From assembly GCA_046297495.1 (NCBI GenBank), contig JBKBIP010000013.1, forward strand, positions 62,001-126,000: a stretch of DNA of 64,000 nucleotides, given 5' to 3'. Positions within the stretch are counted from its first letter, which is position 1. The number at the start of each line of letters is the position of its first letter. A model generated the notes under the pieces. That model searched no databases, was not told the DNA's origin, and saw only the letters and a list, made by a program, of their open reading frames with translations. Shown here piece after piece: positions 51,312 through 61,108 of the stretch. The DNA comes from JBKBIP01 sp046297495 (lineage in GTDB: Bacteria > Planctomycetota > Planctomycetia > Gemmatales > Gemmataceae). The translations under genes and the position numbers were made by a program.

Positions 51312-53447
51312 CTACCCCCCTTCCGTCAATTGTTGAACGCGCAAGACAACCATCGAACGGGCTTGCAGTTGATACTCCGGCTCCAACATCAGGTCTCCCG
51401 CCGCGCGTTCCGGCGCGGAGGTGTCGAATTCCAACAGCCAGCGCTGATTGTCTTTGCTGGGGGGAATGGTGAACGGGATCATCTCGTGGTGGGCGTTGAG
51501 CAGCAGAAGCAAGGTATCACCGACAATCGGTTCCCCGCGCTCGTCCATCTCGTTGATGACATCGCCAGCTAGACGTACCCCCAGGCAACGCACGAAACCA
51601 GCGTTCCAGGCCTCGTCGGTCATTTCCGCGCCGTTGGGATCGAACCAGGTCAAGTCCTTGACATCGGAGCCGCGAATGCGCCGTCCCTGGAAAAACTTGC
51701 GCCGTTGCAGAACGGGCTGCGTCTTCAGAAAGCGAATCAAGCGGCGGACGAAATCCAGTAACTTTTGTCGATCCTCCGTCCAGTTCCAATCGAGCCAGGT
51801 CAGCTCATTATCTTGACAGTAGGTATTGTTGTTCCCTTGCTGGGTGTGCCCCATCTCATCACCGGCCAAAAGCATGGGGACCCCCTGCGACAACAGTAGA
51901 GTAGCCAGCAGGTTACGCTTCTGTTGCTCGCGCAGGGCGCGAATCTCTGGGTCGTCCGTTGGTCCCTCGGCGCCGCAGTTCCAGCTGTTGTTGTCATCGG
52001 CGCCGTCGCGGTTGTCCTCGCCGTTGGCTTCGTTGTGCTTGTCGTTGTAGCTGACCAGATCGTGCAGCGTGAAACCATCATGGCAGGTAATGAAATTGAT
52101 GCTGGCATAGGGACGCCGACCACTATGTTCATACAGGTCACTACTCCCGCACAGACGGCTGGCGAACTCATTGACCGTCCCACCGTCTCCTTTCCAGAAA
52201 CGGCGCACGGTGTCCCGGTACTTGCCATTCCACTCCGTCCAAAGCACCGGGAAATTACCGACTTGGTACCCCCCTTCCCCCAGGTCCCACGGCTCGGCGA
52301 TGAGCTTGACTTGCGAGAGCACGGGGTCTTGATGGATGATGTCGAAGAACGCCCCTAGCTTATCGACCTCGTGTAGCTCGCGGGCCAAGGCGCTGGCGAG
52401 ATCGAAACGAAAACCATCGACGTGCATTTCCAGCACCCAATAACGCAAACTATCCATGATCAGTTGCAGCACGCGCGGACTGAGCATGTTGAGTGTGTTG
52501 CCGCAGCCGGTGTAATCCATGTAGTACCGTGGATCGTCGCCGACTAGCCGGTAATAAGAGGCATTATCAATGCCGCGGAACGACAACGTCGGTCCCATAT
52601 GGTTCCCCTCGGCAGTGTGGTTGTACACCACGTCGAGGATGACTTCCAACCCCGCCGCGTGTAGGGCGCGGACCATCATCTTGAATTCACGAACGGACTC
52701 CAATGGCGAGTCGTTACTGCTATAACGAATATCCGGGGCGAAGAAAGCCAGGGTGTTGTAACCCCAGTAATTGCTCAATCCTTTCTCGACCAGGTGCCGA
52801 TCATCGACGTGATGATGCACCGGCAGCAGCTCCACGGTCGTCACGCCCAGATCCAAGAGATGACGAATGGCCGCCTCCGTGGCCAACCCCGCGTAGGTGC
52901 CGCGTAGCTCCTCGGGTACCTGGGGATGGCGTTTGGTGAAACCCTTGACGTGCATCTCGTAGATGATGGTCTTGTTCCACGGGACGCGCGGCGGGCGGTC
53001 GTCTCCCCAGGTGAAGGCCGGGTCCACCACGGCGCTGAGAGGAGCGTGTGCGGCATTGTTGCGGTTGTCGAACGATAGATCGCCAGCCTCGTTGCCGACG
53101 ACGTAGCCAAACATGTCGTCGCTCCAACGCACCTTGCGGCCAATGGCCTTGGCATACGGATCGACCAGTACCTTGTGGGGATTGAAGCGATGTCCCGCTT
53201 GCGGCTCGTAGGCACCGTGAACTCGATAGCCGTATAACTGGCTGGGACGGGCATCGGGTAAGTAAGCATGCCAGACCATGTCGGTCTGTTCAGGCATGGG
53301 AATACGAACGGTTTCTTCTTGGGCGTCGATGGCATCAAAGAGACACAATTCAACGCGGCTCGCGTGCTCGGAAAACAAGGCGAAGTTGACACCGGCTCCA
53401 TCCCAGGTCGCCCCGAGCGGATAGGGATTGCCTGGCCAGACTCTCAT
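51312..53447 (-). CDS. glgX: Glycogen debranching enzyme GlgX-type isoamylase
   Basis: A 711-residue GH13 debranching enzyme that hydrolyses alpha-1,6 branches of glycogen. An N-terminal CBM48-like domain (GATWDGAGVNFALFSEHASR) precedes the barrel with ILDVVYNHTAEGNHMGPTLS, FRFDLASALARE (nucleophile Asp), KLIAEPWDLGEGGYQVG (acid/base Glu) and NFITCHDGFTLHDLVSYNDK. This set is typical of GlgX/TreX. The ATG at 53447 has GAGGT upstream, while the longer frame to 53492 only adds unrelated residues. glgB lies 65 bp upstream, treZ 238 bp downstream. By context it feeds linear chains to TreY. Confidence 0.95.
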   Translation of the reverse strand: MRVWPGNPYPLGATWDGAGVNFALFSEHASRVELCLFDAIDAQEETVRIPMPEQTDMVWHAYLPDARPSQLYGYRVHGAYEPQAGHRFNPHKVLVDPYAKAIGRKVRWSDDMFGYVVGNEAGDLSFDNRNNAAHAPLSAVVDPAFTWGDDRPPRVPWNKTIIYEMHVKGFTKRHPQVPEELRGTYAGLATEAAIRHLLDLGVTTVELLPVHHHVDDRHLVEKGLSNYWGYNTLAFFAPDIRYSSNDSPLESVREFKMMVRALHAAGLEVILDVVYNHTAEGNHMGPTLSFRGIDNASYYRLVGDDPRYYMDYTGCGNTLNMLSPRVLQLIMDSLRYWVLEMHVDGFRFDLASALARELHEVDKLGAFFDIIHQDPVLSQVKLIAEPWDLGEGGYQVGNFPVLWTEWNGKYRDTVRRFWKGDGGTVNEFASRLCGSSDLYEHSGRRPYASINFITCHDGFTLHDLVSYNDKHNEANGEDNRDGADDNNSWNCGAEGPTDDPEIRALREQQKRNLLATLLLSQGVPMLLAGDEMGHTQQGNNNTYCQDNELTWLDWNWTEDRQKLLDFVRRLIRFLKTQPVLQRRKFFQGRRIRGSDVKDLTWFDPNGAEMTDEAWNAGFVRCLGVRLAGDVINEMDERGEPIVGDTLLLLLNAHHEMIPFTIPPSKDNQRWLLEFDTSAPERAAGDLMLEPEYQLQARSMVVLRVQQLTEGG

Positions 53448-53512
53448 GGTAGGTACCTCATAAGGTGCGACTAGCCCGCGCGACCGCTCCACGACGAGTG
53501 GTACCGGAAGGC

Positions 53513-55507
53513 TTAGGCTTTTTTCTCATATTTCAAGAACACCATTCCTAGCGGCGGCAGTGTCAAGTTCAGACATGCGGATCGGCCATGCATCCGAATG
53601 GGGGCCGTCTCCATGCCACCCAGGTTCCCTTGACCGCTGCCGCCGTACTCTAGAGCATCACTATTCAGCACCTCGCGCCAGAAACCCGACTTGGGAGCGC
53701 CTACCCGATAATTGTGACGGGGTACAGGCGTGAAGTTACAGCCGATGATGATGAGGTCCTCCGCTTTTTTCCCTTTACGGAGAAACAAGATCACGCTTTG
53801 ATCGGCGTCGGTGGCATCGATCCACTCGAAACCCGTTGGCGAGAAGTCCAGCTCATGCAACGCCGGTTCTCGACTATATAGCCGGTTCAGGTCCTCGACC
53901 CAATGGCGCATGCCCAGGTGCAAGGGATATTGCAATAGGTTCCAATCCAGCTCGATGTCATGGTTCCACTCGTTCCATTGACCAATCTCGCCCCCCATGA
54001 ACAGCAATTTCTTGCCCGGTTGGGCGTACATGTAGCCGAACAACAAACGCAAGTTAGCGAATTTCTGCCAGGCGTCCCCCGGCATCTTGTCCAGCAACGA
54101 GCGTTTGCCGTGGACCACTTCATCATGGGACAATGACAAGACAAAGTTTTCGTTGAAGGCGTACAACATCCGGAAGGTGATGCGGTTATGGTGGTAGCGG
54201 CGGAAGATGGGGTCTAGCTCCATGAACTCCAAGGTGTCGTGCATCCAACCCATGTCCCATTTCATGCCGAAGCCCAGGCCGCCGATGTAGGTGGGACGGG
54301 AGATCATCGGCCAAGCCGTCGATTCCTCGGCAATGGTTTGCACATCGGGGAAGTTGCGGTACACTTCCTCGTTCATCCGGCGCAGAAAATAGATAGCCTC
54401 CAGATTCTCTCGTCCGCCGTAGTAATTGGGGACCCACTCCCCTTCTTTGCGTGAGTAATCCAGATAGAGCATCGAGGCCACGGCGTCAACGCGCAAGCCG
54501 TCCACATGATATTTACTTAGCCAGAATAAGGCGTTACTGATCAGAAACCCCACCACCTCGGAGCGTCCATAATTGAAAATGGCCGTCTGCCAATCGGGAT
54601 GGTAACCCTTCTGTGGATTCGCGTGCTCATACAGGTGCGTGCCGTCGAAAAATATCAAACCATGTTCATCCGTGGGAAAGTGTGAAGGGACCCAATCGAG
54701 GATGACACCAATGCCGCGCTGGTGCAGGTAATCGATCAGATACATGAAGTCCTGCGGGGTACCGAAGCGGCTCGTCGGGGCAAAATAGCCAGTCACCTGG
54801 TACCCCCACGAACCATAAAACGGATGCTCCATCACCGGCATGAACTCCACATGAGTGAAACCCATGCGTTGCACGTAATCGGCTAACTCGACCGCCAATT
54901 CTCGGTAGGTCAGAAAGCGATTCCCTTCCTCGACACCGCGCCGCCAGGAGCCGAGATGAACCTCGTAAATACTCATGGGGGCGTTCATGTGGTTGCGCTG
55001 ATGCCGATTGGCCATCCACTCTTGATCGTTCCAAACGTAGTCTAATTCCCAGACCACTGAGCCAGTCTGAGGGGGTAACTGATTCAAAAAAGCGAAGGGG
55101 TCCGCCTTGTCCACCTCATAGCCGGTGTGATGGGAGACGATGTGATACTTATAACACGTCCCTTTGCCAATGTCAGGGACGAACCCTTCCCAAATGCCCG
55201 ATTCCCCGCGTGGGCGTAGCTGGTGACTGTGCTTATTCCAACCGTTGAACTCTCCCATGACAGTAACTTGACGGGCATTGGGGGCCCAGACGGCGAAATA
55301 GACGCCAGCGACATCGTGAATGGTCAAGGGATGAGCGCCCAGCTTATCGTACAGTTGGAAGTGGTTGCCTTCGTTGAAGAGAAAGACATCATCGTTACTC
55401 AACAAACTAACATCATGGCGCACCAAGTGGCGTGCTGGCGCTGCCAGGTCGCGCGTATCAGGAGCAACGACGGGAACCGCTTCCGTCTTGGTGGAACTAC
55501 GTTTCAT
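53513..55507 (-). CDS. glgB: 1,4-alpha-glucan branching enzyme
   Basis: GlgB introduces alpha-1,6 branches into glucan chains. The 664-residue GH13_9 enzyme has an N-terminal CBM48 (VYFAVWAPNARQVTVMGEFN), then VILDWVPSHFPTDEHGL, DGLRVDAVASMLYLDYSRKE (nucleophile Asp), TIAEESTAWPMIS (acid/base Glu) and LSHDEVVHGKRSLLDKMPGD. KLLFMGGEIGQWNEWNHD completes the branching-enzyme signature. The ATG overlaps the end of malQ by 11 bp, so the two are translationally coupled. It lacks the extra N-terminal domain of the longest GlgB forms. Confidence 0.96.
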   Translation of the reverse strand: MKRSSTKTEAVPVVAPDTRDLAAPARHLVRHDVSLLSNDDVFLFNEGNHFQLYDKLGAHPLTIHDVAGVYFAVWAPNARQVTVMGEFNGWNKHSHQLRPRGESGIWEGFVPDIGKGTCYKYHIVSHHTGYEVDKADPFAFLNQLPPQTGSVVWELDYVWNDQEWMANRHQRNHMNAPMSIYEVHLGSWRRGVEEGNRFLTYRELAVELADYVQRMGFTHVEFMPVMEHPFYGSWGYQVTGYFAPTSRFGTPQDFMYLIDYLHQRGIGVILDWVPSHFPTDEHGLIFFDGTHLYEHANPQKGYHPDWQTAIFNYGRSEVVGFLISNALFWLSKYHVDGLRVDAVASMLYLDYSRKEGEWVPNYYGGRENLEAIYFLRRMNEEVYRNFPDVQTIAEESTAWPMISRPTYIGGLGFGMKWDMGWMHDTLEFMELDPIFRRYHHNRITFRMLYAFNENFVLSLSHDEVVHGKRSLLDKMPGDAWQKFANLRLLFGYMYAQPGKKLLFMGGEIGQWNEWNHDIELDWNLLQYPLHLGMRHWVEDLNRLYSREPALHELDFSPTGFEWIDATDADQSVILFLRKGKKAEDLIIIGCNFTPVPRHNYRVGAPKSGFWREVLNSDALEYGGSGQGNLGGMETAPIRMHGRSACLNLTLPPLGMVFLKYEKKA

Positions 55508-57626
55508 GAGTCCCCTCCGTCTGGGTTCGGATTTCGTTCATTAAACGCAACATGTCGAGCACTTGCGGATCGGAAACCATCGTCTCGCTATCCAGACGCG
55601 TCTTAAGCTGCCAGTTGGGATGTTCCCGATGGGTGCCAGGTACATTCTGGGGTTTGGTTTCCAGCCACAGGTCCTCCAAATTGACTAAAACGACCTCGGC
55701 GGGGCTACGAGCCAAATAGGTCAAGCAGGCTCGCAGGAGAGAGCGCAGGTCATCGGCGTCATGGGGCATGCAGCCGGCGTGACGGAGAATCTCCAGCAAG
55801 CGTTGGCGGACGACATCCCGGCGGCGATACTCGTTGTCGGCGTACTCTGAGCCAATTAACCCCAGGTCGCGGCGATAAGTGATGTCTTCCCCCATCCAAT
55901 AGGCGGCCAGTGGTGGCATGTCGTGGGTGTTGACGCTGGCAACCGTGCCCCGCGGTGGCTGGCGCAGATCATTGCCGTGAGGCAGTCCTTCGATCTCATA
56001 TTCGAGGACATACATCTGCCGCAAATTGTGTTTGAGCATCGCTGGACCGACGTAGAAGGGGACTGTCCCCAAGTCTTCCCCCACAATGGTGCAGCGATGA
56101 CGCTGGGATTCCAAACAGATCACCGCGTACAGTTCCTCGGCGGGGTAACGGACATAAACTCCATCTTTGGGGGGTAGGCCGTGCGGGATGCAAAATAGGC
56201 GATGTAGTCCCATCACATGATCGATGCGCAAGATATTGGCGTGAGTAAAGTGGTGGCGTAAGTAAGCGCTAACATACTGGTAGCCGTCCTCTCGAATCCG
56301 GCCAGGGTGCAACGGTTGGAAGCCCCAGTCCTGGCCGCGCGTGAAACCACCGTCGGGCGGCGCGCCGGCGGACACCTTGCCCAGGAACAGATGCCGAAAC
56401 CGCCACGGGTCGTAGCCGTCGGAATGAACCCCCAGCGGCATGTCAAGATATAACCCTGCCTGGTAGCGCTGGGCCGTCCGTGCCACCGCTTGCATCTGTT
56501 CGCGTGCCGCCCATTGCGCGTACAGGTAGGCTTGTTTGACCTCTTCATCGTAGTCGCCCGGTTGCAAGTCACCGTCGCGCAGTCGCTCTGGCCAGACGTA
56601 CCAGGATCCTTGCTGTTTCAGACAGGTTGCCTCGAAACAAGCGAAATCCTCCAACGTCGGGTGTTCTCGGACATGGTTGCGCAATTGTTCCAAGCGCGGC
56701 GAGGGCCGCGCGAAAAAGACCTGAGCCAGCTCGTGCAACACTTGGCGTTTGAGCCGCATCACTCCCTGGTAGTCCACCAGACGGCTAGCGCGCGCGGCTT
56801 GGAGCTGTTCTTGCCATTGGGGTGTTTGCGTCAGCGCCTGGGCGGCGGGGCAGTCCGCCCACTCCGGCAGCTGGGTAACATCCACGTAAAACTCATTCCA
56901 GAACAACCGGCTCGATGGCGCATAGGGGCTTGGCTCGAAGGGGACTTCCAGGAAGCTGGCCATCAACGGCAGAGTGGCGACCACGGTGCCTCCTCGTTCT
57001 CCAAGCCATTCCACCAAGGAGCGTAAGTCGGAATAAGAACCAGCCCCCCAGCCTTGCGCGGTATGCAGGGCGTACACCGGCACGAAGGCTCCCCATTCCT
57101 TCTTACCTTCCGGCAACGAGTACGCTTTCTCTGGGGCGGCAATGACGGTAGCCGTCCAGGATTGCCCTCCTGCTTCGAGAGTCAGCTTATGGTAACCCCA
57201 GGGCAACTGTTCCGGCAATGTCAGTACGCGGACTTGGAACCGTTCTCCCGCCACCGTCGTTTCCCGCGTGAAGGGGAGTTCCTCCCATTGGACGTGCCAA
57301 TGTTGGACGTTACCATCCTCCAGGCGCAAAGTACAATCCAAGGTGGAAGGCGTGCCGGTGGCGGGCAATCGGACACGCACCAAAGTGGGACGCCCTTCCC
57401 AACTCACGGCTACCGGCGGCAGGCCGCGCCGCCACAAGCCCAGGCGCGTTTGCCGCAGGGCATCAGGTACTTCCGCTAAGTTGGCCGCCGGTGCTCCCAG
57501 TGCTTGCAGCACGGCCAGCAAGGCTTCGGGACTGGCCACGCAGCGTTGACCTCCCACGTCCAGATAGGAAGACTGTACTCCGTATAATCGGGCCAGGTTC
57601 GCCAAGGCGGATTCGGTCGCGGTCAT
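55497..57626 (-). CDS. malQ: 4-alpha-glucanotransferase (amylomaltase) MalQ
   Basis: MalQ transfers glucan segments between chains, releasing glucose. The 709-residue protein is GH77 of the larger MalQ type with extra N-terminal domains (residues 1 to ~190, beta-rich). The catalytic set is visible: LRIDHVMGLHRLFCIPHG (Asp), VGEDLGTVP (Glu) and NTHDMPPLAAYW (Asp). The ATG at 57626 overlaps the TGA stop of treS-maltokinase in an ATGA arrangement, and AGAAGGA serves as ribosome site, so translation is coupled to the upstream gene. An ORF start at 57686 would lie deep in the preceding gene and is rejected. It could supply or use maltooligosaccharides in the loop described for this cluster. Confidence 0.94.
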   Translation of the reverse strand: MTATESALANLARLYGVQSSYLDVGGQRCVASPEALLAVLQALGAPAANLAEVPDALRQTRLGLWRRGLPPVAVSWEGRPTLVRVRLPATGTPSTLDCTLRLEDGNVQHWHVQWEELPFTRETTVAGERFQVRVLTLPEQLPWGYHKLTLEAGGQSWTATVIAAPEKAYSLPEGKKEWGAFVPVYALHTAQGWGAGSYSDLRSLVEWLGERGGTVVATLPLMASFLEVPFEPSPYAPSSRLFWNEFYVDVTQLPEWADCPAAQALTQTPQWQEQLQAARASRLVDYQGVMRLKRQVLHELAQVFFARPSPRLEQLRNHVREHPTLEDFACFEATCLKQQGSWYVWPERLRDGDLQPGDYDEEVKQAYLYAQWAAREQMQAVARTAQRYQAGLYLDMPLGVHSDGYDPWRFRHLFLGKVSAGAPPDGGFTRGQDWGFQPLHPGRIREDGYQYVSAYLRHHFTHANILRIDHVMGLHRLFCIPHGLPPKDGVYVRYPAEELYAVICLESQRHRCTIVGEDLGTVPFYVGPAMLKHNLRQMYVLEYEIEGLPHGNDLRQPPRGTVASVNTHDMPPLAAYWMGEDITYRRDLGLIGSEYADNEYRRRDVVRQRLLEILRHAGCMPHDADDLRSLLRACLTYLARSPAEVVLVNLEDLWLETKPQNVPGTHREHPNWQLKTRLDSETMVSDPQVLDMLRLMNEIRTQTEGTHET

Positions 57627-60600
57627 GTGGATTCCTTCTCTGGCGGCAGTAACTTTAGAATACCCAATAAGGGAATGCGCACCCAATCAGGGCGGTGATT
57701 CAGCTCATAACCCAGCTCGTAGATCGCTTTTTCCATCAAAAACGCTTCCAGCAAAATCCGCAGGACGTGCGGAGACGATGGAATAAACGGGGCCTGTCCC
57801 GCCGTTTCCAGGTAGGCCTTGAGAAACGTGGCACTAACCCAGATGTACCAAAAATGGGCCAATTGTTCGAGGACGCCAACATCCTCCGGACGTACCACGC
57901 CGGGCGGTCGGGCGCCGCTGCCACCGTTCCCCGACAAGGCGCTGTAGGCCGCATAATGGAAAGAACGCACCATGCCGGCAACATCTCGCAAAGGAGAACG
58001 CTTGAGGCGGCGCTCGCTGATGGAACGAGCTGGTTCCCCCTCGAAGTCGATGATCACGAAATCCTTGCCGGTGTATAGTACCTGTCCCAGATGGTAGTCA
58101 CCGTGACAGCGCGTGCGTAGCGCGGTGATTTTCACATTGAGGAGCGCTTGCAGACGGTTGAGCACATCGGCGTCCCGTCGCAACACGTACTGAGCCTGAG
58201 TGCGAATGCTCTCCGGCAACGTGGATAGACGTTTGCGCAGCAGCTCGAAGATGCGTCCCTTGTAATTGCGCATCGATTGATAGACGGAGCGCTGGTACAA
58301 GGTCGTGAACGATTCCGGCACGAAAGCGGGATTCTCGCTCTCGTCGGCCAACGCCAGGTGCAGCTCGGCGGTGCGCTGGCCCAGCAGTCGCACGGACTCC
58401 AAGTAAACGCCGATGCGTTCTTGCGTCTCCGCGGGGATGTCGTCGTGAGCCAATTCGACCAAGGACAAATCTGACGTTTCAAGATAGTCATCATGCAAGG
58501 GAGCCGCCAAGTTCCGGTCGAAGTAGTTGCTTAGCTCGTTGAGCGTGAATTGCCAGGCGTCCCCTTGATTGGGGACGAACGCCTGGATTTGCGCGAGTGT
58601 CACGGGTTCGGCCCGGCGTTTGCGTCGATATTCGATGGCTCCCAGCATAGGCGGGGTGTGGGCGAAGCCTTTCTGTTCCGTCAGGTAGCGGCCAATTTCC
58701 AGATCGGGATTAATCCCTTCTTCCGCTTTGCGAAACAGCTTCATGATCATGGCGGCACCGAACAAAATGGACGTGTTGCTTTGCTCCGCCTTGCCGACGG
58801 TAGGGGCGAGCTGTCCGCCAGCCTCTTGCCATACGTGGGCGAAGTGCGAATAGGCGGTCGCCTGGATTTCCGCTCCGCCGCTCTCGAAACGTCTGTTGGC
58901 GGCCACTGCTTCCAGAATCGCCGCGCAGAACGCCCCGTCCCCCAAGGCGTCGAACAGCACCCCTTCCTCGGCGCCGCGCACCTGAGCCACGACGAAATGG
59001 GGCTTTTGTTCCCGCAAGATGTCCGCCGCCTCGCCACTGGTATAACTCAGCGGCATGACATACGTGTCAGCGGCGCCTTCGGTGAACTCCACGTCGATCA
59101 GGGTGAGGTAGGCCGCTGCCGTCCCATAAGGCACACGGAACGTCTCGCGGATGGCGCCATTCTTCATGGTGCGGGCCTTGCCGCCGAACCAGCGGCGTTG
59201 GCGTAGATAACGCACCAACACGTCTTCCAGGCGATTCTTCAAGGTCTTGCCGCGAAACAGGTCCTCCCAACTATCGCGCACGCTCAACGTGGCCACGGCT
59301 GGTCCCGTCCCGATCACGACTTCGGGGGCGGCATCGGCCGCGACTTCCAGCGCGAACCAGTAAAAGGAGTGTGGGCCGAGTGTCAGCAAGTAAGGTAGCT
59401 TGCCGATGGCCGGGAAGGGGGTGCGGCCAAATAACTCGATGGGACGGATGCCGTTGAACTTGGACAGGTCCAGCTCGACATACTGGACGAAACGCGACAA
59501 ATTAGCGACGATTAAGATACACTCTTCCCCCCCCTTCTCCCCCCCTGGGTTCAGGGTGGCAGGGGGGGCAAAGCGGCGTAGGAAAGCGAGAATCTTGTGA
59601 TTATCCGGGTGCAGGAATTCCAACGTTCCTCGGCTAAACGCCTTGTAACGCTTGCGTAGAGCCATGAGACGTTTCATCCACCACAACAACGAAGTGGGGT
59701 TGTTCTGTTGGGCTTCGACATTTAACGCCTCGTAGTGGTACTCTGGATCGATGATGACCGGCAGGTACAATTTCTGCGGATTGGCCCGCGAGAAACCGGC
59801 GTTGCGGTCACCGCTCCACTGCATCGGCGTGCGGACGCCGTTGCGGTCTCCCAGGTAGATGTTGTCCCCCATGCCGATTTCCTCGCCGTAGTAGATAATC
59901 GGCGTCCCCGGCAAGGAGAACAGCAGGGCGTTCATCAATTCGATGCGGCGGCGGTTGTTGCCGAGCAGCGGTGCCAACCGGCGGCGGATGCCCAGATTGA
60001 TGCGGGCGCGGGGGTCGGCGGCGTAGGCCCGGTACATGTAATCGCGTTCCTCGTCCGTCACCATTTCCAGGGTCAATTCATCGTGGTTGCGCAGAAACAT
60101 GGCCCATTGGCAGTTGTCCGGGATGGTGGGCGTCTGGGCCATGATGTCGTGGACGGGAAACCGATCCTCCATGTGAATGGCCATGAACAGCCGCGGCATG
60201 ACCGGAAAGTGAAAACACATGTGGCACTCGTCGCCGTTACCGAAATACTCGACGGCGTCTTCGGGCCACTGATTGGCCTCGGCCAAGAACATGCGATTGG
60301 TGTATCGCTGATCGAGCCGCTTGCGTAAGGCGCGGAGAAACTCATGCGTTTCCGGCAGGTTCTCGCAGTTGGTTCCTTCGCGTTGATACAGATAGGGGAT
60401 GGCGTCCAAGCGCATGCCATCGACTCCCATGTCCAACCAGAAATCGAGCACGGGGAAGATGGCGTTCCACACGTCGGGATTGTCGAAGTTTAGGTCCGGT
60501 TGGTGGTGATAGAAACGGTGCCAGTAGTGCGCCTTGGCGATCGGGTCCCAGGTCCAGTTGGATTGCTCGAAATCCTTGAAGATGATTCGCGCTTCCTGGT

Positions 60601-61015
60601 ACTTGTCTGGGGTGTCGCTCCAGACGTAGAAATCTCGGTGCGAGGTTCCCGGTTTGGCCCGCCGCGCGCGTTGGAACCAAGGATGTTGGTCGGACGTATG
60701 ATTGATGACTAACTCCGTGATGACGCGCAAGCCGTGTTGATGGGCGGCATCGAGAAATTCCTTGAAATCGTCCAGCGTGCCGTAGTCCGGGTGGATGTCA
60801 GTGTAGTCGGCGATGTCGTAGCCGTCGTCCTTGAGCGGCGAGGGATAGAACGGCAGCAGCCAAATAGCCGTCACACCCAAGTCCTGCAAGTAATCGAGTT
60901 TCTGCGTCAGGCCGCGAAAGTCCCCCGTCCCGTTGCCCGCCGCGTCGTGGAAGGCGCGGACGTGCAGCTCGTAAATGATGGCGTCCTTGTACCACAACGG
61001 ATCATTGATCAACAT
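57623..61015 (-). CDS. treS: Trehalose synthase-maltokinase fusion (TreS-Pep2)
   Basis: An 1130-residue fusion. Residues 1 to ~550 form TreS (GH13), which interconverts trehalose and maltose: ELVINHTSDQHPWFQRAR, MRLDAIPYLYQREGTNCENL (Asp204), FLAEANQWPED (Glu246) and RNHDELTLEM (Asp312). Residues ~590-1130 form maltokinase, which phosphorylates maltose to maltose-1-phosphate with ATP: YLRQRRWFGGKARTMKNG at its start, the CHGDYHLGQVL loop near 970-980 and IIDFEGEPARSISERRLKRS near 989-1008, like an aminoglycoside-kinase fold. This fusion is known from GlgE-pathway bacteria. glgE ends 90 bp upstream of its start, and malQ overlaps its stop by 4 bp. Confidence 0.96.
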   Translation of the reverse strand: MLINDPLWYKDAIIYELHVRAFHDAAGNGTGDFRGLTQKLDYLQDLGVTAIWLLPFYPSPLKDDGYDIADYTDIHPDYGTLDDFKEFLDAAHQHGLRVITELVINHTSDQHPWFQRARRAKPGTSHRDFYVWSDTPDKYQEARIIFKDFEQSNWTWDPIAKAHYWHRFYHHQPDLNFDNPDVWNAIFPVLDFWLDMGVDGMRLDAIPYLYQREGTNCENLPETHEFLRALRKRLDQRYTNRMFLAEANQWPEDAVEYFGNGDECHMCFHFPVMPRLFMAIHMEDRFPVHDIMAQTPTIPDNCQWAMFLRNHDELTLEMVTDEERDYMYRAYAADPRARINLGIRRRLAPLLGNNRRRIELMNALLFSLPGTPIIYYGEEIGMGDNIYLGDRNGVRTPMQWSGDRNAGFSRANPQKLYLPVIIDPEYHYEALNVEAQQNNPTSLLWWMKRLMALRKRYKAFSRGTLEFLHPDNHKILAFLRRFAPPATLNPGGEKGGEECILIVANLSRFVQYVELDLSKFNGIRPIELFGRTPFPAIGKLPYLLTLGPHSFYWFALEVAADAAPEVVIGTGPAVATLSVRDSWEDLFRGKTLKNRLEDVLVRYLRQRRWFGGKARTMKNGAIRETFRVPYGTAAAYLTLIDVEFTEGAADTYVMPLSYTSGEAADILREQKPHFVVAQVRGAEEGVLFDALGDGAFCAAILEAVAANRRFESGGAEIQATAYSHFAHVWQEAGGQLAPTVGKAEQSNTSILFGAAMIMKLFRKAEEGINPDLEIGRYLTEQKGFAHTPPMLGAIEYRRKRRAEPVTLAQIQAFVPNQGDAWQFTLNELSNYFDRNLAAPLHDDYLETSDLSLVELAHDDIPAETQERIGVYLESVRLLGQRTAELHLALADESENPAFVPESFTTLYQRSVYQSMRNYKGRIFELLRKRLSTLPESIRTQAQYVLRRDADVLNRLQALLNVKITALRTRCHGDYHLGQVLYTGKDFVIIDFEGEPARSISERRLKRSPLRDVAGMVRSFHYAAYSALSGNGGSGARPPGVVRPEDVGVLEQLAHFWYIWVSATFLKAYLETAGQAPFIPSSPHVLRILLEAFLMEKAIYELGYELNHRPDWVRIPLLGILKLLPPEKEST

Positions 61016-61062
61016 GGAAGCATCCTTTCTCCGCTCCTTGAAGTCTCGGCCGGTCGCCGCGC

Positions 61063-61108
61063 GGCCGGCTGGGGTTTCTCATGAACGGCGGCCGGCTTGG
61101 GTTTCTCA
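61063..61108. repeat. Tandem direct repeat at the end of glgE
   Basis: A 19-bp unit (GGCCGGCTGGGGTTTCTCA at 61063-61081; GGCCGGCTTGGGTTTCTCA at 61090-61108, one mismatch) sits in the 90-bp glgE-treS space; the second copy includes the glgE stop codon. CGGCCGGTCGCCGCGC upstream of it also occurs in the hairpin at 19443-19508. Confidence 0.65.

Noticed and set aside
61063..61108. Attachment-site-like direct repeats
   Set aside because: The copies are 8 bp apart with no integrase or mobile gene nearby, so a simple local duplication is the better reading.
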